A stretch of DNA of 60,677 nt from Actinomyces haliotis (GCF_015355765.1 NZ_JACWNA010000024.1:1-60677), one strand, 5' to 3'. Counted from the stretch's first letter, positions 35,342-44,781 are shown. Notes: generated by a model from the letters alone, not told the origin. Program-made: numbers and translations.

Positions 35342-37401
35342 GCGTGCTCCTCCACGGGCGTCTGGCGGGCCTCCGAGAGGTCGCGGGCTGCGGCGTCGGC
35401 GTCCTTGATGCCGGTGGGCGTGTGGGCGCGCACGCCGCGGTGGATGTGGGTCTCGCCGGGCAGGCCGAGCTGCCAGGGCACGGAGGCGACGACGACGCCG
35501 GGGGTGAACAGGAGCGCGGTCTTGAGCCGCAGGGCCGTCTGGTTGTGGAGGGCCTGCTCCCACCAGTGGCGGACGAGGTACTCGGGGAGGAAGACGACGA
35601 CGAGGTCGCGCGGGGACTCGCGGCGCACGGAGCGCACGTAGCTCGTGAGCGGCCGGATGATGTCGCGGAAGGGTGAGTCGAGGACGGTGAGCGGGACCGG
35701 GAGGTCGGCCTCCTCCCAGTCCTCGAGGAGCTGCTCGGCGCCGCCGTCGCCGGTGTCGACGGTGACGGCCTCGATGGAGGTCGGATGGGTGGACTGGGCG
35801 TAGGTGAGGGCGCGAAGGGTCGGCTGGTGGAGCCTGGAGGCGAGGACGACGGCGTGGACGTGGGCGGGCAGGACCCGCGCGTCGTGCAGGTCCTCCACGG
35901 CGACCTCCTCGGCGACGCCGCGGTAGTGCCGGCGGATGCCGTTCATGAGGACGTAGATGATCGCCATCATCGTCAGGGTGATCCAGGCGCCGCGGGTGAA
36001 CTTGGTGAGGAGCACGATGACGAGGACGAGGCCGGTGCCGACGACGCCGACGCCGTTGATGACGCGGGAGCGCTGCATGCGCTGGCGCGCCTTGGCGTCG
36101 GTGGCGCCCTTGAGCTCGCGGGTCCAGTGCCGGACCATGCCGATCTGGGAGAGCGTGAAGGAGATGAAGACGCCGACGATGTAGAGCTGGATGAGGCGGT
36201 TGGTGTTCGCCTGGAAGCCGATGATGAAGGCCATGGCGCCGACCCACAGCACGATGATGCCGTTGGAGTACCCGAGGCGGTCGCCGCGCTGGGCGAGCTG
36301 GCGCGGGAGGAACTCGTCGCGGCCCAGGACGCTCGCGAGCACCGGGAAGCCGTTGAAGGCGGTGTTGGCGGCGAGGACGAGGATGAGACCGGTGACGACG
36401 GTGACGAGGTAGAACATCGGTTTGAAGCTCGCGAAGACGGTCTCCGCGACCTGGCCGATGACGGGGTCCTGGTGGTACGAGGAGCCGAGGGCCTGCCCGT
36501 TCGAGAGCAGCTGGGTGGCGGGGTCCTCGACCAGCTTGACGCCGGTGGCGCCCGCCAGGTGGATGATGCTCATGAGCATGAGCGCGGCGATCGTGCCGAG
36601 CATGAGGAGCGTCGTCGCGGCGTTCTTCGACTTCGGCTTCTTGAAGCTGGGGACGCCGTTGGAGATAGCCTCCACGCCGGTGAGGGCGGCGCAGCCGGAG
36701 GAGAAGGCGCGCAGGATGAGGAACGCCCCGGCCAGGCCGGACAGGCCCGTCTCCCAGCCCGCCTCGGGCACGACCGTGAGCCCGGCGGAGGAGGCCTGAC
36801 CGAGGTGCCCGGTGAGCTCCTCCGCGAGACCGACGACGACCATGACGGCGATGGAGGCCATGTAGATGTAGGTCGGCACGGCGAAGGCGCCGCCGGACTC
36901 GCGCGAGCCGCGCAGGTTCATGACGGCGAGGACCGTGACGATGGCCGCAGCGATCGGGACCTTGTAGGGGGCGGTCGCGGGCACGGCCGCGGCGAGGTAG
37001 CCCGTGCCGGAGGAGACGGACACGGCGACGGTGAGGACGTAGTCGCACAGGAGCGCCGAGGCCACGAGGAGGCCCGCGTGCGGGCCGAGGTTCGTGGAGA
37101 CGACCTCGTAGTCGCCGCCGCCGGAGGGGTAGGCGTGGACGGTCTGGCGGTAGGAGGCCACGACGACGACGAGGACGCCGACGACCGCCAGCGCGATCCA
37201 GGGCGAGAGCGCCGTCGCGGCGAATCCGGCGACCGCGAGGGTGACGAGCACCTCGTCCGGCGCGTAGCCGACGCTCGAGAGGGCGTCGGACGCGAAGACG
37301 GGGAGGGCGATCCTCTTGGGGAGGAGTGTCTCGCCGAGGGCCTGGCTGGGAACCGGGCGGCCGACGAGGATCCGCTTGACGCGGTCGGCGAAGTCACGCA
37401 C
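35338..37401 (-). CDS. APC-family potassium transporter, KimA-like
   Basis: This 687-residue protein has about 12 transmembrane helices followed by a ~190-residue cytosolic alpha/beta domain. The signature LPVFASDALSSVGYAPDEVL at the start of TMS1 matches KimA (YdaO), the high-affinity K+/H+ symporter. GVEAISNGVPSFKKPKSKNA and YPSGGGDYEV are also family sites. GTG at 37401 is 8 nt after TAACAT with TTGGAC 17 nt further up, a strong leaderless promoter; longer in-frame starts would run through the divergent gene's promoter. Two TrkA proteins lie divergently, supporting a potassium role. Alternatively it may carry amino acids. Confidence 0.85.
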   Translation of the reverse strand: MRDFADRVKRILVGRPVPSQALGETLLPKRIALPVFASDALSSVGYAPDEVLVTLAVAGFAATALSPWIALAVVGVLVVVVASYRQTVHAYPSGGGDYEVVSTNLGPHAGLLVASALLCDYVLTVAVSVSSGTGYLAAAVPATAPYKVPIAAAIVTVLAVMNLRGSRESGGAFAVPTYIYMASIAVMVVVGLAEELTGHLGQASSAGLTVVPEAGWETGLSGLAGAFLILRAFSSGCAALTGVEAISNGVPSFKKPKSKNAATTLLMLGTIAALMLMSIIHLAGATGVKLVEDPATQLLSNGQALGSSYHQDPVIGQVAETVFASFKPMFYLVTVVTGLILVLAANTAFNGFPVLASVLGRDEFLPRQLAQRGDRLGYSNGIIVLWVGAMAFIIGFQANTNRLIQLYIVGVFISFTLSQIGMVRHWTRELKGATDAKARQRMQRSRVINGVGVVGTGLVLVIVLLTKFTRGAWITLTMMAIIYVLMNGIRRHYRGVAEEVAVEDLHDARVLPAHVHAVVLASRLHQPTLRALTYAQSTHPTSIEAVTVDTGDGGAEQLLEDWEEADLPVPLTVLDSPFRDIIRPLTSYVRSVRRESPRDLVVVFLPEYLVRHWWEQALHNQTALRLKTALLFTPGVVVASVPWQLGLPGETHIHRGVRAHTPTGIKDADAAARDLSEARQTPVEEHA

Positions 37402-37409
37402 GACCAGGA

Positions 37410-37453
37410 ATGTTACGTCCGCGTTCTCGATGGTCCAAGACGCGGAGTACGGT
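37410..37453. promoter_or_regulatory. Back-to-back leaderless promoters of kimA-like and trkA genes
   Basis: Leftward: -35 TTGGAC (37438-37433), 17-nt spacer, -10 TAACAT (37415-37410), start GTG at 37401. Rightward: -10 TACGGT (37448-37453), 6 nt, GTG at 37460, with a weak -35 near 37424-37429. Both -35 regions share the same ~30 bp, so polymerase binding should be mutually exclusive. Confidence 0.75.
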
Positions 37454-37459
37454 TCTGCC

Positions 37460-38125
37460 GTGCACTTCGTCATCATGGGGTGCGGTCGCGTGGGGGCCTC
37501 GATGGCCGCCCAGCTCGACCGCATGGGCCACTCAGTGGCCGTCATCGACCAGAACGCCGAGGCATTCCGGCGTCTTCCCGCCGAGTTCTCCGGCCGCAAG
37601 ATCAAGGGCGTGGGCTTCGACCGCGACGCCCTCGAGCAGGCCGGCATCGACGAGGCCTACGCCTTCGCCGCCGTCTCGAACGGTGACAACTCCAACATCG
37701 TCGCCGCGCGCGTGGCCCGCGAGACCTTCGGCGTCGACCACGTCGTCGCCCGCATCTACGACGCGCGGCGCGCGGAGGTCTACGAGCGCCTGGGCATCCC
37801 CACGGTCGCGACCGTCCGCTGGACGGCGGAGCAGATGATGCGCCGCGTCCTGCCCGGCGGCACCCAGCGCGAGCTCGAGGACCCCTCGGGCGAGGTGGCG
37901 CTCGTCCAGCCGGACGTCTCCACCGCCTGGGTCGGCATGACCGTGGGCGCCCTCGAGGAGCGCCTCGACGTGCGCGTCGCCTGGCTGTCGCGCGGCTCCG
38001 GGGCCGTCGTCCCGAGGCCCGGAACGGTCATCCAGGAGCACGACCTGCTCCACCTCGCCGTCCGCTCGGACCGGCTCACCGCCGTCCAGCGCACGCTGTC
38101 CCGCCAGCCCGCCCAGGAGGCCTGA
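37460..38125 (+). CDS. TrkA-type potassium channel regulatory protein (CeoB-like)
   Basis: This 221-residue protein has an N-terminal RCK/KTN Rossmann domain, VIMGCGRVGASMAAQLDRMG, binding NAD(H) or ATP, then ~70 residues of TrkA-C (IQEHDLLHLAVRSDRLTAVQ). With its neighbour it would gate a K+ uptake channel or transporter, which is not among the adjacent genes unless it is the KimA-like protein. GTG at 37460 is 6 nt after TACGGT (leaderless). Only 3 nt separate it from the next gene. Confidence 0.9.
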   Translation: MHFVIMGCGRVGASMAAQLDRMGHSVAVIDQNAEAFRRLPAEFSGRKIKGVGFDRDALEQAGIDEAYAFAAVSNGDNSNIVAARVARETFGVDHVVARIYDARRAEVYERLGIPTVATVRWTAEQMMRRVLPGGTQRELEDPSGEVALVQPDVSTAWVGMTVGALEERLDVRVAWLSRGSGAVVPRPGTVIQEHDLLHLAVRSDRLTAVQRTLSRQPAQEA

Positions 38126-38128
38126 GCC

Positions 38129-38842
38129 ATGAAGATCCTCATCGCCGGCGCTGGCTCCGTCGGCCGCTCCATCGCGCGCGAGCTCATCAGCCACGGGCAC
38201 GAGGTCACACTCGTGGACCGCTCGCCCGAGGCGATGCGCATCGCCTCCGTCCCTGACGCCGACTGGCAGCTGGCGGACGCCTGCGACGTCGACTCCCTCG
38301 CCGAGTCCGGCGCGGGCGACGCCGACGTCGTCGTCTCCGCGACCGGTGACGACAAGGCGAACCTCGTCATCTCGCTCCTGTGCAAGACGGAGTACGCGGT
38401 GCCCCGCACGGTGGCGCGCGTCAACAACCCGAAGAACGAGTGGCTCTTCGACGAGACCTGGGGCGTGGACGTCTCCGTGTCGACGCCGCGCATCATGACC
38501 GCTCTCGTCGAGGAGGCGGTGAGCGTCGGCTCCCTCGTCTCGGTCTTCACCTTCCACCAGTCCGGCGCGCACATGCACGAGCTGACGATCCCGGACGACT
38601 CGCCCGCCATCGGCGAGCTCGTGAGCGAGGTCGAGCTGCCGCCGCACACGGTGCTGGCTGCGATCCTGCGCGACTACCGCCCCATCAACCCGGACCGGGA
38701 CGAGCGCTTCGAGCGCGGCGACGAGCTCATCTTCCTCACCGCCCGCGAGGGCGAGTCGACCCTCGCGGAGATCCCGGACATCTTCGCCCCGAACGAGGAG
38801 GAGGTCCCGCCGGCCCAGGAGCCCTCGGGCGACCTGGGCTGA
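38129..38842 (+). CDS. TrkA-type potassium regulatory protein (CeoC-like)
   Basis: This 237-residue protein has the same plan as the upstream gene: a Rossmann KTN domain (ILIAGAGSVGRSIARELISH) and TrkA-C (RGDELIFLTAREGE), with an acidic Pro-rich tail. Such tandem trkA genes (ceoB/ceoC in mycobacteria) act together. It starts 3 nt after the upstream stop, with AGGAGG in the end of that gene as ribosome-binding site. Confidence 0.9.
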   Translation: MKILIAGAGSVGRSIARELISHGHEVTLVDRSPEAMRIASVPDADWQLADACDVDSLAESGAGDADVVVSATGDDKANLVISLLCKTEYAVPRTVARVNNPKNEWLFDETWGVDVSVSTPRIMTALVEEAVSVGSLVSVFTFHQSGAHMHELTIPDDSPAIGELVSEVELPPHTVLAAILRDYRPINPDRDERFERGDELIFLTAREGESTLAEIPDIFAPNEEEVPPAQEPSGDLG

Positions 38843-38909
38843 GCACCGACCGGGCAGGGCCCGCCGTCGGTGGGCCTCCCGCAGGCGGCCGGCGCGTCGG
38901 CGTCATCGG

Positions 38910-39632
38910 TCAGACGGCGTCGGCGTTCCCCCGCCTCACGAGGAGCCAGACGAACCAGCAGGTGAGGGCGAACAGCGGCAGCCCCAGGGCGAGGCGGGCG
39001 ACGCCGAGGGCGGAGACCGTCGCGTCGCCGCCCAGGTAGAGCGGGAGCTCGACGACGAGGCGGAGCGCGAACATGGCCGCCAGGACGAGGGTGCCCAGGA
39101 CGTAGCGCCGGCGTCGTCGCGCCTGCGCGGGGTCGGTGCGCCAGGCGGTCCAGTGCCCGGTCGGTGCGGACGACGCGTCATCCCCTCCGTCCGACTGCCC
39201 GGTCTCCCCCGCGCTCGCCTCCCACAGCCCCATGAGGACGCCCACGAGCGGCCAGCGCGCGGCGACGGAGCCGAGGCAGGCGATGAGCCAGACGACGTTG
39301 ACGACGAGGCCGGTCGCGTAGAAGTTCGAGGCTCGACCCGTGCGCCACGCCCAGGCGGCCGAGACGAGAGCGAGGACCGCGCCGCCGATCACCTGGGTGA
39401 GTCCCTGCCGCTGCGCGAGGCGGGCGACGAGGGCGACGGCGCTCACGGCGAGGGAGGCCACGAGGGCGGGGACGAGCGCCGTGGGGCGCACCGCCATGAC
39501 GACGACGAAGACGAGGGTCGGCAGGGCCGACTCGGCGGCGCCGCGCCACCCGCCGATCGCGGCGGAGGCGTCGAAGCGCTCGGCGCCCACGGAGGACAGA
39601 CCGGTCCCGGCGGGCCGCTCGACGCGGGTCAC
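38910..39632 (-). CDS. DUF3159 membrane protein
   Basis: This 240-residue protein has about six hydrophobic helices, starting LPTLVFVVVMAVRPTALVPA, and an Ala/Gly/Asp-rich loop around residues 165-185. It is of the actinobacterial DUF3159 family, of unknown function, which commonly sits next to trkA and OB-fold genes as here. The GTG start overlaps the stop of the OB-fold gene by 4 nt. It converges on the TrkA pair. Confidence 0.85.
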   Translation of the reverse strand: MTRVERPAGTGLSSVGAERFDASAAIGGWRGAAESALPTLVFVVVMAVRPTALVPALVASLAVSAVALVARLAQRQGLTQVIGGAVLALVSAAWAWRTGRASNFYATGLVVNVVWLIACLGSVAARWPLVGVLMGLWEASAGETGQSDGGDDASSAPTGHWTAWRTDPAQARRRRRYVLGTLVLAAMFALRLVVELPLYLGGDATVSALGVARLALGLPLFALTCWFVWLLVRRGNADAV

Positions 39633-39997
39633 GCGTCGGGTCCCAGGATCTCGTAGCTGGGGTCGTACATGGTGGGGCGCGTCCGGCCGGGGGCGACCAT
39701 TCCCTCGGCGGCGAGGTGGGTGCCCGGGCGGACGCCGGCGATCTGCCGGCGCCCGATCCACACGAGGTCGATGGAGCCGGTGCCGTCGAAGAGCTGGCCG
39801 ACGAGGACCGGCTTGTCGGAGGCCGGGCGGTAGGTGACGGCGCGCAGGACGCCGGAGACGCGGGCGCGGCGGCGCGGCTGGAGCGCGCGGATCGGGACGG
39901 TGCCGCGACGGATCGCGGACACCTCCTCGTCCTGGGCGGCGAGGTCCTCGCGGCTGGCGCGCAGCCCGTGCAGCCGACGGCGCAGGGAGTCGAGCAT
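39629..39997 (-). CDS. OB-fold nucleic-acid-binding protein
   Basis: This 122-residue small basic protein has a helical N-terminus, then a beta-rich OB fold: RARVSGVLRAVTYRPASDKP, LVGQLFDGTGSIDLVWIGRR and GTHLAAEGMV. Similar OB domains occur in RecG-like wedge domains. It starts 2 nt after the DUF3710 stop and overlaps DUF3159, so it is in a three-gene operon. Its nucleic acid partner is unknown. Confidence 0.85.
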   Translation of the reverse strand: MLDSLRRRLHGLRASREDLAAQDEEVSAIRRGTVPIRALQPRRRARVSGVLRAVTYRPASDKPVLVGQLFDGTGSIDLVWIGRRQIAGVRPGTHLAAEGMVAPGRTRPTMYDPSYEILGPDA

Positions 39998-39999
39998 GC

Positions 40000-40731
40000 T
40001 CAGCGGACCTCGGCGATGGTCGGGCCGGGCTCGAGCGGCTCGAGCCCGGGCAGGGCCTCGGCGTCGGGGCCGGTGACGGAGCCGGGCGCGTGAAGCGGGA
40101 GGATCTCACGCGGCGGGCGGGCCTGCTGGTCGCGGACGACGACGACGCCGTTGAACACGTCGCGCAGGGTGCGCGAGGCCTCGTCGTCGACGGCGGCAGG
40201 TCCCTGGAGGACGCCGCGGAGGAACCAGCGGGGTCCGTCGACGCCGAGGAAGCGGACGGGCACGCGCTGCTGCTGGCCGTCAGGCGTCTGGACGGGGACG
40301 CGCGCGGCCACCTCGGGCCCGTGCTCGCCCTCGACGACGCTCGGCTCTGCCTTGGCGCGCTTGAGCTCGGCGACGATGTCGGCGCGCAGCTCCTCCCAGA
40401 CGCCCGCAGTTCGCGGGGCGGCGAAGGCGCGCAGCTCGAGGGTCGAGCCCTCGAGGACGAGGACCACGGCGCCGGCCTCGGCCCCGGGGCGCGGGTTCTC
40501 GAGGCGCAGCTGCATGCCGTCGACCCCGGGGACCCGGATCGAGCCGAGGTCGATGAGGCGGGTGGACTCCGGGGCGGGGGCCTCGGCGAGGTCCCAGGGG
40601 CCGGAGGGCTCCGCGGGCGGCTCGGGGCGTCCGTCGTCCTCGACGGCGTCGCCGGGCTCCGAGGGGCTCACCTCCGTCCTGGCGGCGGCGTCGGTGTCAT
40701 CAGCGTGGTGGTGGCGGGAGAACAGACCCAT
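40000..40731 (-). CDS. DUF3710 protein
   Basis: This 243-residue soluble actinobacterial protein begins MGLFSRHHHADD with an acidic disordered N-terminus (~60 residues). The conserved core includes RLIDLGSIRVPGVDGMQLRL and VPVRFLGVDGPRWFLRGVLQ, which identify DUF3710. The family has no known activity. ATG at 40731 with GGAGCC just upstream. It is the first gene of the operon with the OB-fold and DUF3159 genes. Confidence 0.88.
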   Translation of the reverse strand: MGLFSRHHHADDTDAAARTEVSPSEPGDAVEDDGRPEPPAEPSGPWDLAEAPAPESTRLIDLGSIRVPGVDGMQLRLENPRPGAEAGAVVLVLEGSTLELRAFAAPRTAGVWEELRADIVAELKRAKAEPSVVEGEHGPEVAARVPVQTPDGQQQRVPVRFLGVDGPRWFLRGVLQGPAAVDDEASRTLRDVFNGVVVVRDQQARPPREILPLHAPGSVTGPDAEALPGLEPLEPGPTIAEVR

Positions 40732-40844
40732 GGGGGCTCCTGGTCCGTGGACGGGCTTGCCGGCGCGGTGGCCGGACGGTGGGTGCGCGAGACCCGCGCC
40801 GGTGCGGTGCGCCTGGCGCGGGTCGGGTGCTCGTCGCTTCGGGC

Positions 40845-41150
40845 TCAGCCGGCGCAGTCGGTGCACACCGGCAGGCCGGTGGCGTCGTCGACGTAGGCGA
40901 GCTGGCTGCGGTGGTGCACGAGGAAGCACTCGGAGCAGGTGAACTCGTCCTCCAGCTGGGGGACGACGCGGACGCTGAGCTCCTCGCGGGACAGGTCGGC
41001 GCCGGGCAGCTCGAAGCCCTCGGCGACCTCGTTCTCGTCCTCCTCGATCGCCTCGGAGGACTGGTCCTTCTGACGGGCGGTGAGCTCCTCGATGGAGTCT
41101 GACTCAGGCTCGTCGTCGTGCTTGCGCGGTGCGTCGTAGTCAGTCGCCAT
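40845..41150 (-). CDS. DUF4193 small zinc-ribbon protein
   Basis: This 101-residue protein has an acidic N-terminus then CSEC (~75) and CTDC (~96), a CX2C...CX2C zinc ribbon with FTCSECFLVHHRSQLAYVDD before it. It is one of the most conserved actinobacterial small proteins of unknown function. ATG at 41150. A TATGGT -10 (41285-41280) would leave a leader of ~120 nt, which is long for this genome. It is divergent from sepH. Confidence 0.9.
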   Translation of the reverse strand: MATDYDAPRKHDDEPESDSIEELTARQKDQSSEAIEEDENEVAEGFELPGADLSREELSVRVVPQLEDEFTCSECFLVHHRSQLAYVDDATGLPVCTDCAG

Positions 41151-41440
41151 GGCCTGGTCACTCTCTCTCGTCGACGGCTCTCGGTGGCTCTCAGGCGGTG
41201 GGGAGGACCGCCGGGAACGGCCACGCGCGCGCGGCGTGCGCGCACGCGGAGAAGCCGCCCCTCCGAGCAGGGCACGCGCACCATAGCACCGGGGGGACCA
41301 GGCGGAAACTCCTGCTCGGCGGCCCCCGGAACGGCTGTGGGTGAACACCTCGGCGACGCGCCCCGGCGCCGGTGGCGGGGCGGGACCTCGGGGCCACGTA
41401 GGCTGTGCCCCGTAGGTGCGAGAAGAGGAGGAACACCCCG

Positions 41441-42640
41441 ATGATCGAGCTCGAGCTCCTGGGTGCCAACGGCGGCTCCGTCGTCATGACCGACCAGGCC
41501 GGTGAGCGGTACAGCCTCGTCATCGACGACGCCCTCCGCGCCGCCGTGCGCCGCGACCACCCGGGCTCGCTCCCCCGCCAGTCGCAGACCCCCGAGCCCG
41601 AGGCCGCACCGACGACCCCGGCCCGTCCGAAGGACCTTCAGGCCCTCATGCGCGCCGGGGCCTCCGCCGAGGAGGTCGCTGCCGCCACCGGGCAGGACGT
41701 TGAGCACGTGCGTCGCTTCGAGGGCCCTGTCCTCGCCGAGCGCGGCTGGGCCGTCGAGCAGGCGCGCCTGTGCCGCATCGGCTGGGAGAAGGACTCTCCC
41801 CTCCTCGGTGAGCTCGTCGTCGACCGTCTCGCCACGCGGGGCGTGGACCCCGAGTCCCTGGAGTGGGACGCGCTGCGCGAGGGCCGGCAGCCCTGGCAGA
41901 TCCTCGTGACCTTCCTCGAGGGCGACACCGAGCACCGCGCCACGTGGACCCTCGACCTCCCGGCCCGCACCGTCGCGGCGAGGGACGACGAGGCGCGCTG
42001 GCTCACGGAGGCCGGCGCCGGCGGCCGCCGCCCCGCCGTCTTCGACCAGGACTCCGAGGCTCCGGGCGCCTCCGCCCAGGAGCGCGCGTCCTACGGCTCC
42101 GTCCCGGCCGAGGACTCCCCTGCACCCGCTCCGGAGCCCGCCGACCTGGACCACGCCGACAAGGCCCCGACCGGGACCTCCAGCGCCCCGGTCGACTCCG
42201 ACACCGACGCGCTCCTCGCCGACCTCGCGTCCAACCGCGGGCGGCGGGTCGAGGTCGAGGTCCCGGAGGACGACGAGGTCGACCCCGGCTCGGCCCACGC
42301 CGCCGAGGCCGACGACGAGACGAGCCCGCACGGCCAGGCTCGCGTCTTCTCGATGCAGGAGCGCCGCCGGGCCTTCGTGGGCAACCACCCTGCGGGCTCG
42401 AAGCTCCACCAGGGCGAGGACGGCTCGTCCGGGCAGCCGGCGCCCGGTGCCCGCCCGCAGCCGGACGCGTCGCGGGCCCAGATGGACGCCCCGACCGCCG
42501 AGGTCGCGGAGGTCACCGAGCGCGGCACCCAGGGCGCCCTGCCCGAGATGCCCCCGGCGCCGAAGGCGAAGCCGAAGCGCCGTCCCCGCCGGTCAGTGCC
42601 CTCCTGGGACGAGATCGTCTTCGGCGCGAAGCCGGAGTGA
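41441..42640 (+). CDS. sepH: Septation protein SepH
   Basis: This 399-residue actinobacterial cell-division protein stimulates FtsZ assembly. The N-terminal DUF3071 domain (MIELELLGANGGSVVMTD to ~residue 180) contains a helix-turn-helix-like ASAEEVAAATGQDVEHVRRF. A long disordered acidic middle region follows, and the conserved basic end KRRPRRSVPSWDEIVFGAK interacts with FtsZ in Streptomyces. ATG at 41441 has GAGGAGGAA upstream; TAGGCT at 41399-41404 is the likely -10. Two hairpins follow the gene. Confidence 0.93.
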   Translation: MIELELLGANGGSVVMTDQAGERYSLVIDDALRAAVRRDHPGSLPRQSQTPEPEAAPTTPARPKDLQALMRAGASAEEVAAATGQDVEHVRRFEGPVLAERGWAVEQARLCRIGWEKDSPLLGELVVDRLATRGVDPESLEWDALREGRQPWQILVTFLEGDTEHRATWTLDLPARTVAARDDEARWLTEAGAGGRRPAVFDQDSEAPGASAQERASYGSVPAEDSPAPAPEPADLDHADKAPTGTSSAPVDSDTDALLADLASNRGRRVEVEVPEDDEVDPGSAHAAEADDETSPHGQARVFSMQERRRAFVGNHPAGSKLHQGEDGSSGQPAPGARPQPDASRAQMDAPTAEVAEVTERGTQGALPEMPPAPKAKPKRRPRRSVPSWDEIVFGAKPE

Positions 42641-42646
42641 GCGCCC

Positions 42647-42729
42647 GGCCGCGGAGATCCGCGGCCGTCGTACACCAGCTCTCACGGCTGACTGAGGCTC
42701 GCTGAGGCCGCCCCCAGGGGCGGCCTCAG
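42647..42729. terminator. Two hairpin terminators between convergent sepH and phosphatase genes
   Basis: GGCCGCGG-AGAT-CCGCGGCC spans 42647-42666. A second hairpin has perfect 13-bp arms (42702-42714 with 42717-42729) and a 2-nt central CA. They can serve both strands. The remaining bases to 42826 show no gene. Confidence 0.8.
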
Positions 42730-42826
42730 TCGCGTCCGGACTGTCGCTGGCTCACAGCCCTCAGCCGTCGACGGCTCCGAGGCGCACTGGGCCCGCGCGA
42801 GCGCGCCCCTGTTCCGGACCGAGCGC

Positions 42827-44191
42827 TCAGGCCTGCGCGAGGAGGAGGGGGACGGTCGTCTCCGCCGGCGTGATCGAGCCGTGGACCCCGGGCATGGCGA
42901 TCGCCGACTCGGAGTGGACCCGGGGGTCGACGACCACCCAGGCGCCGGCCATCGCGACGAGCACGTCGCCGAGGACGGTCATCGTGCGCGCCGACACCGG
43001 CCCCAGGAGGATCTCCGCCTCCGCCCGCGTGCCGACCCACGCGGCCCTCTCTCCGAGCTCGGCGCGCCACCGCGCGGCCACCTCCTGGGCGAGATCCGGG
43101 TCCGACCCGGGCACGTAGAGGTGGTTCATGCGCGGCTCGCCCGCGAGCCCGGCGACGTCGCGCTGGAGGCTCTCGTGGTCGGTGACGGTGACGCGGTGCT
43201 CGGCGTCCGTGTCCACCATGCCGTGATCGGCGGTGAGGATGATCCGCGTGCCGCGCGGGACGCGTCGGACCAGCTCGGCCATGGCGGCGTCGAGTCGCTC
43301 GAGCTCGCGCAGCCACTCCTGGGAGCGCCAGCCGTGGCCGTGGCCGGCGTGGTCGAGCTCGCCGACGTAGAGGTAGACGAGGGGCGCCCCACGGCGGAGG
43401 GCGCTGACCGCGAGACCGGGACGGTCCTCGAGGCGGTCGGCGGCCAGGTGCCGCGGCCCGCGGAGCCCGGCCTCGGTGAGCCCGGAGCCGGAGAAGCGGG
43501 CCGGCCCGATCGACAGGGCCGCCGGTGCGGACTGGCCGGTCGCGTCGCGTCGGAGGGCGGGGTCGTGCTCGAGGCGCTGGAAGACGGTGGGGACGTCCTG
43601 CCACGTGCGCGGGTCGGGGACGGTGCCCTCCCACGTGATGAGGCAGAGGTTGTCCTCAGCGGCGGGGACGACGCCCGTCTCCGCGGGCGGCAGCAGCGGG
43701 TTGCGCACCGAGTAGCCGACCATCCCGGTGACGCCGGGCAGGGCTCCGGTCCCGAGCGTCGTGAGCGCGGCCGCCGTCGTCGAGGGGACGCAGGTGCGCG
43801 CCGCCGGATCAGGTCCGACCGGCGTGCCGAGCAGACCCGACCCGAAGGGCTCCGCGTCCGCGAGCCATGAGCGCAGCGTGGGAGCGTGCCCACGACGCTC
43901 GCGCAGGAGCTCGAGCCCCAGGCCGTCCACGAGGACGACGACGGTGCCGCCTCCCCGGGCGGCGCCGCGCTCGGCCCGGGCGGGGTCGAGGATGCCCCAG
44001 GCGTCCGCGGCAGCACGCGCCTCGTCGTCGGTGAGGACTCCGGGGCGGCCGGGGTCCCGCAGGCGCAGGCCCGCGCTCACGGCCGCGGCGCCGAGGACCT
44101 CGCGCAGGCTCGGTGCGTCGGAGGGCTCGACGAGCGGGCGCCTCGGGCTCGACGTATCGCCGATCACGGCGCCGTTCGCTGGAACGCTCAC
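42827..44191 (-). CDS. Alkaline phosphatase-superfamily protein (nucleotide pyrophosphatase/phosphodiesterase-like)
   Basis: This 454-residue member of the type I phosphodiesterase/nucleotide pyrophosphatase family has metal and nucleophile sites VVVLVDGLGLELL, PSTTAAALTTLGTG (Thr/Ser nucleophile), VGELDHAGHGHGW and TADHGMVD. There is no signal peptide, so it is cytosolic. In many actinobacteria this gene lies next to DUF5998 and gyrA/parC, as here. The GTG start overlaps the DUF5998 stop by 4 nt. The substrate is unknown. Confidence 0.88.
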   Translation of the reverse strand: MSVPANGAVIGDTSSPRRPLVEPSDAPSLREVLGAAAVSAGLRLRDPGRPGVLTDDEARAAADAWGILDPARAERGAARGGGTVVVLVDGLGLELLRERRGHAPTLRSWLADAEPFGSGLLGTPVGPDPAARTCVPSTTAAALTTLGTGALPGVTGMVGYSVRNPLLPPAETGVVPAAEDNLCLITWEGTVPDPRTWQDVPTVFQRLEHDPALRRDATGQSAPAALSIGPARFSGSGLTEAGLRGPRHLAADRLEDRPGLAVSALRRGAPLVYLYVGELDHAGHGHGWRSQEWLRELERLDAAMAELVRRVPRGTRIILTADHGMVDTDAEHRVTVTDHESLQRDVAGLAGEPRMNHLYVPGSDPDLAQEVAARWRAELGERAAWVGTRAEAEILLGPVSARTMTVLGDVLVAMAGAWVVVDPRVHSESAIAMPGVHGSITPAETTVPLLLAQA

Positions 44192-44781
44192 AGGTCTGCT
44201 CCCGCAGCGCGTGCCGTGGCGGCGGACAGGGCGCGGGCGAAGGCCTCTGCGCGCTCGAGGGCCTCGTCACCCTCGACGCCGGCCGCGACGCGCACCGCGA
44301 TGTCGTCGGGCATGGAGACGCCGGTGAGGCCGTGGTCGGCCTGGCACGAGGGGTCCCCGCAGGTGGCGGGCTCGAGGTCGAGACGCCGCACGGCGCCCCA
44401 GGAGATGACGATCGTCATCTCCGTGAGGCGGCCGCCGCCGGCTGCGGGCACGGCGACACCACGCGTGAGGGCCACCGAGCGGATCCGGCTCACGGCGACG
44501 GCCTCGGAGGTGGCGACGGCGGCCGGAAAGCCGTCCTCGCGGACGGCGTCGTCCACGTGGACGATGAGGAGGCGCGAGGGAGTGAGGACGAGGACCGTGA
44601 GGTGCCGGTGGACGTCGGTGTCGTCGAAGGTGGTCTCCGCCTGGACGAGGTCGCAGGACACCGCCTCCCCCGCGAGCGAGACGTCAAGGGTCCCGAGCAC
44701 GAGCTCGGGGTAGTAGCCGGCGCGGGTGACCTCCTCGCGCAGGGCCTCGGGGATCCCGGTGGTCGGTGTCGTCGACGTCAT
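44188..44781 (-). CDS. DUF5998 family protein
   Basis: This 197-residue conserved actinobacterial protein has a beta-rich core ([44 protein letters not shown]) and a C-terminal helix. No catalytic motif is visible; [11 protein letters not shown] suggests a metal site. ATG at 44781 was chosen, with ATG at 44793 as an alternative. It is divergent from parC and coupled to the phosphatase gene. Confidence 0.82.
   Translation of the reverse strand: MTSTTPTTGIPEALREEVTRAGYYPELVLGTLDVSLAGEAVSCDLVQAETTFDDTDVHRHLTVLVLTPSRLLIVHVDDAVREDGFPAAVATSEAVAVSRIRSVALTRGVAVPAAGGGRLTEMTIVISWGAVRRLDLEPATCGDPSCQADHGLTGVSMPDDIAVRVAAGVEGDEALERAEAFARALSAATARAAGADL

Noticed and set aside
36918-37048. Upstream extension of the RNA methyltransferase frame to 37048 (1039 codons)
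   Set aside because: The added 569 residues are Arg-rich and overlap the KimA-like gene in another frame. The GTG at 35341, overlapping the upstream stop, fits the family N-terminus.
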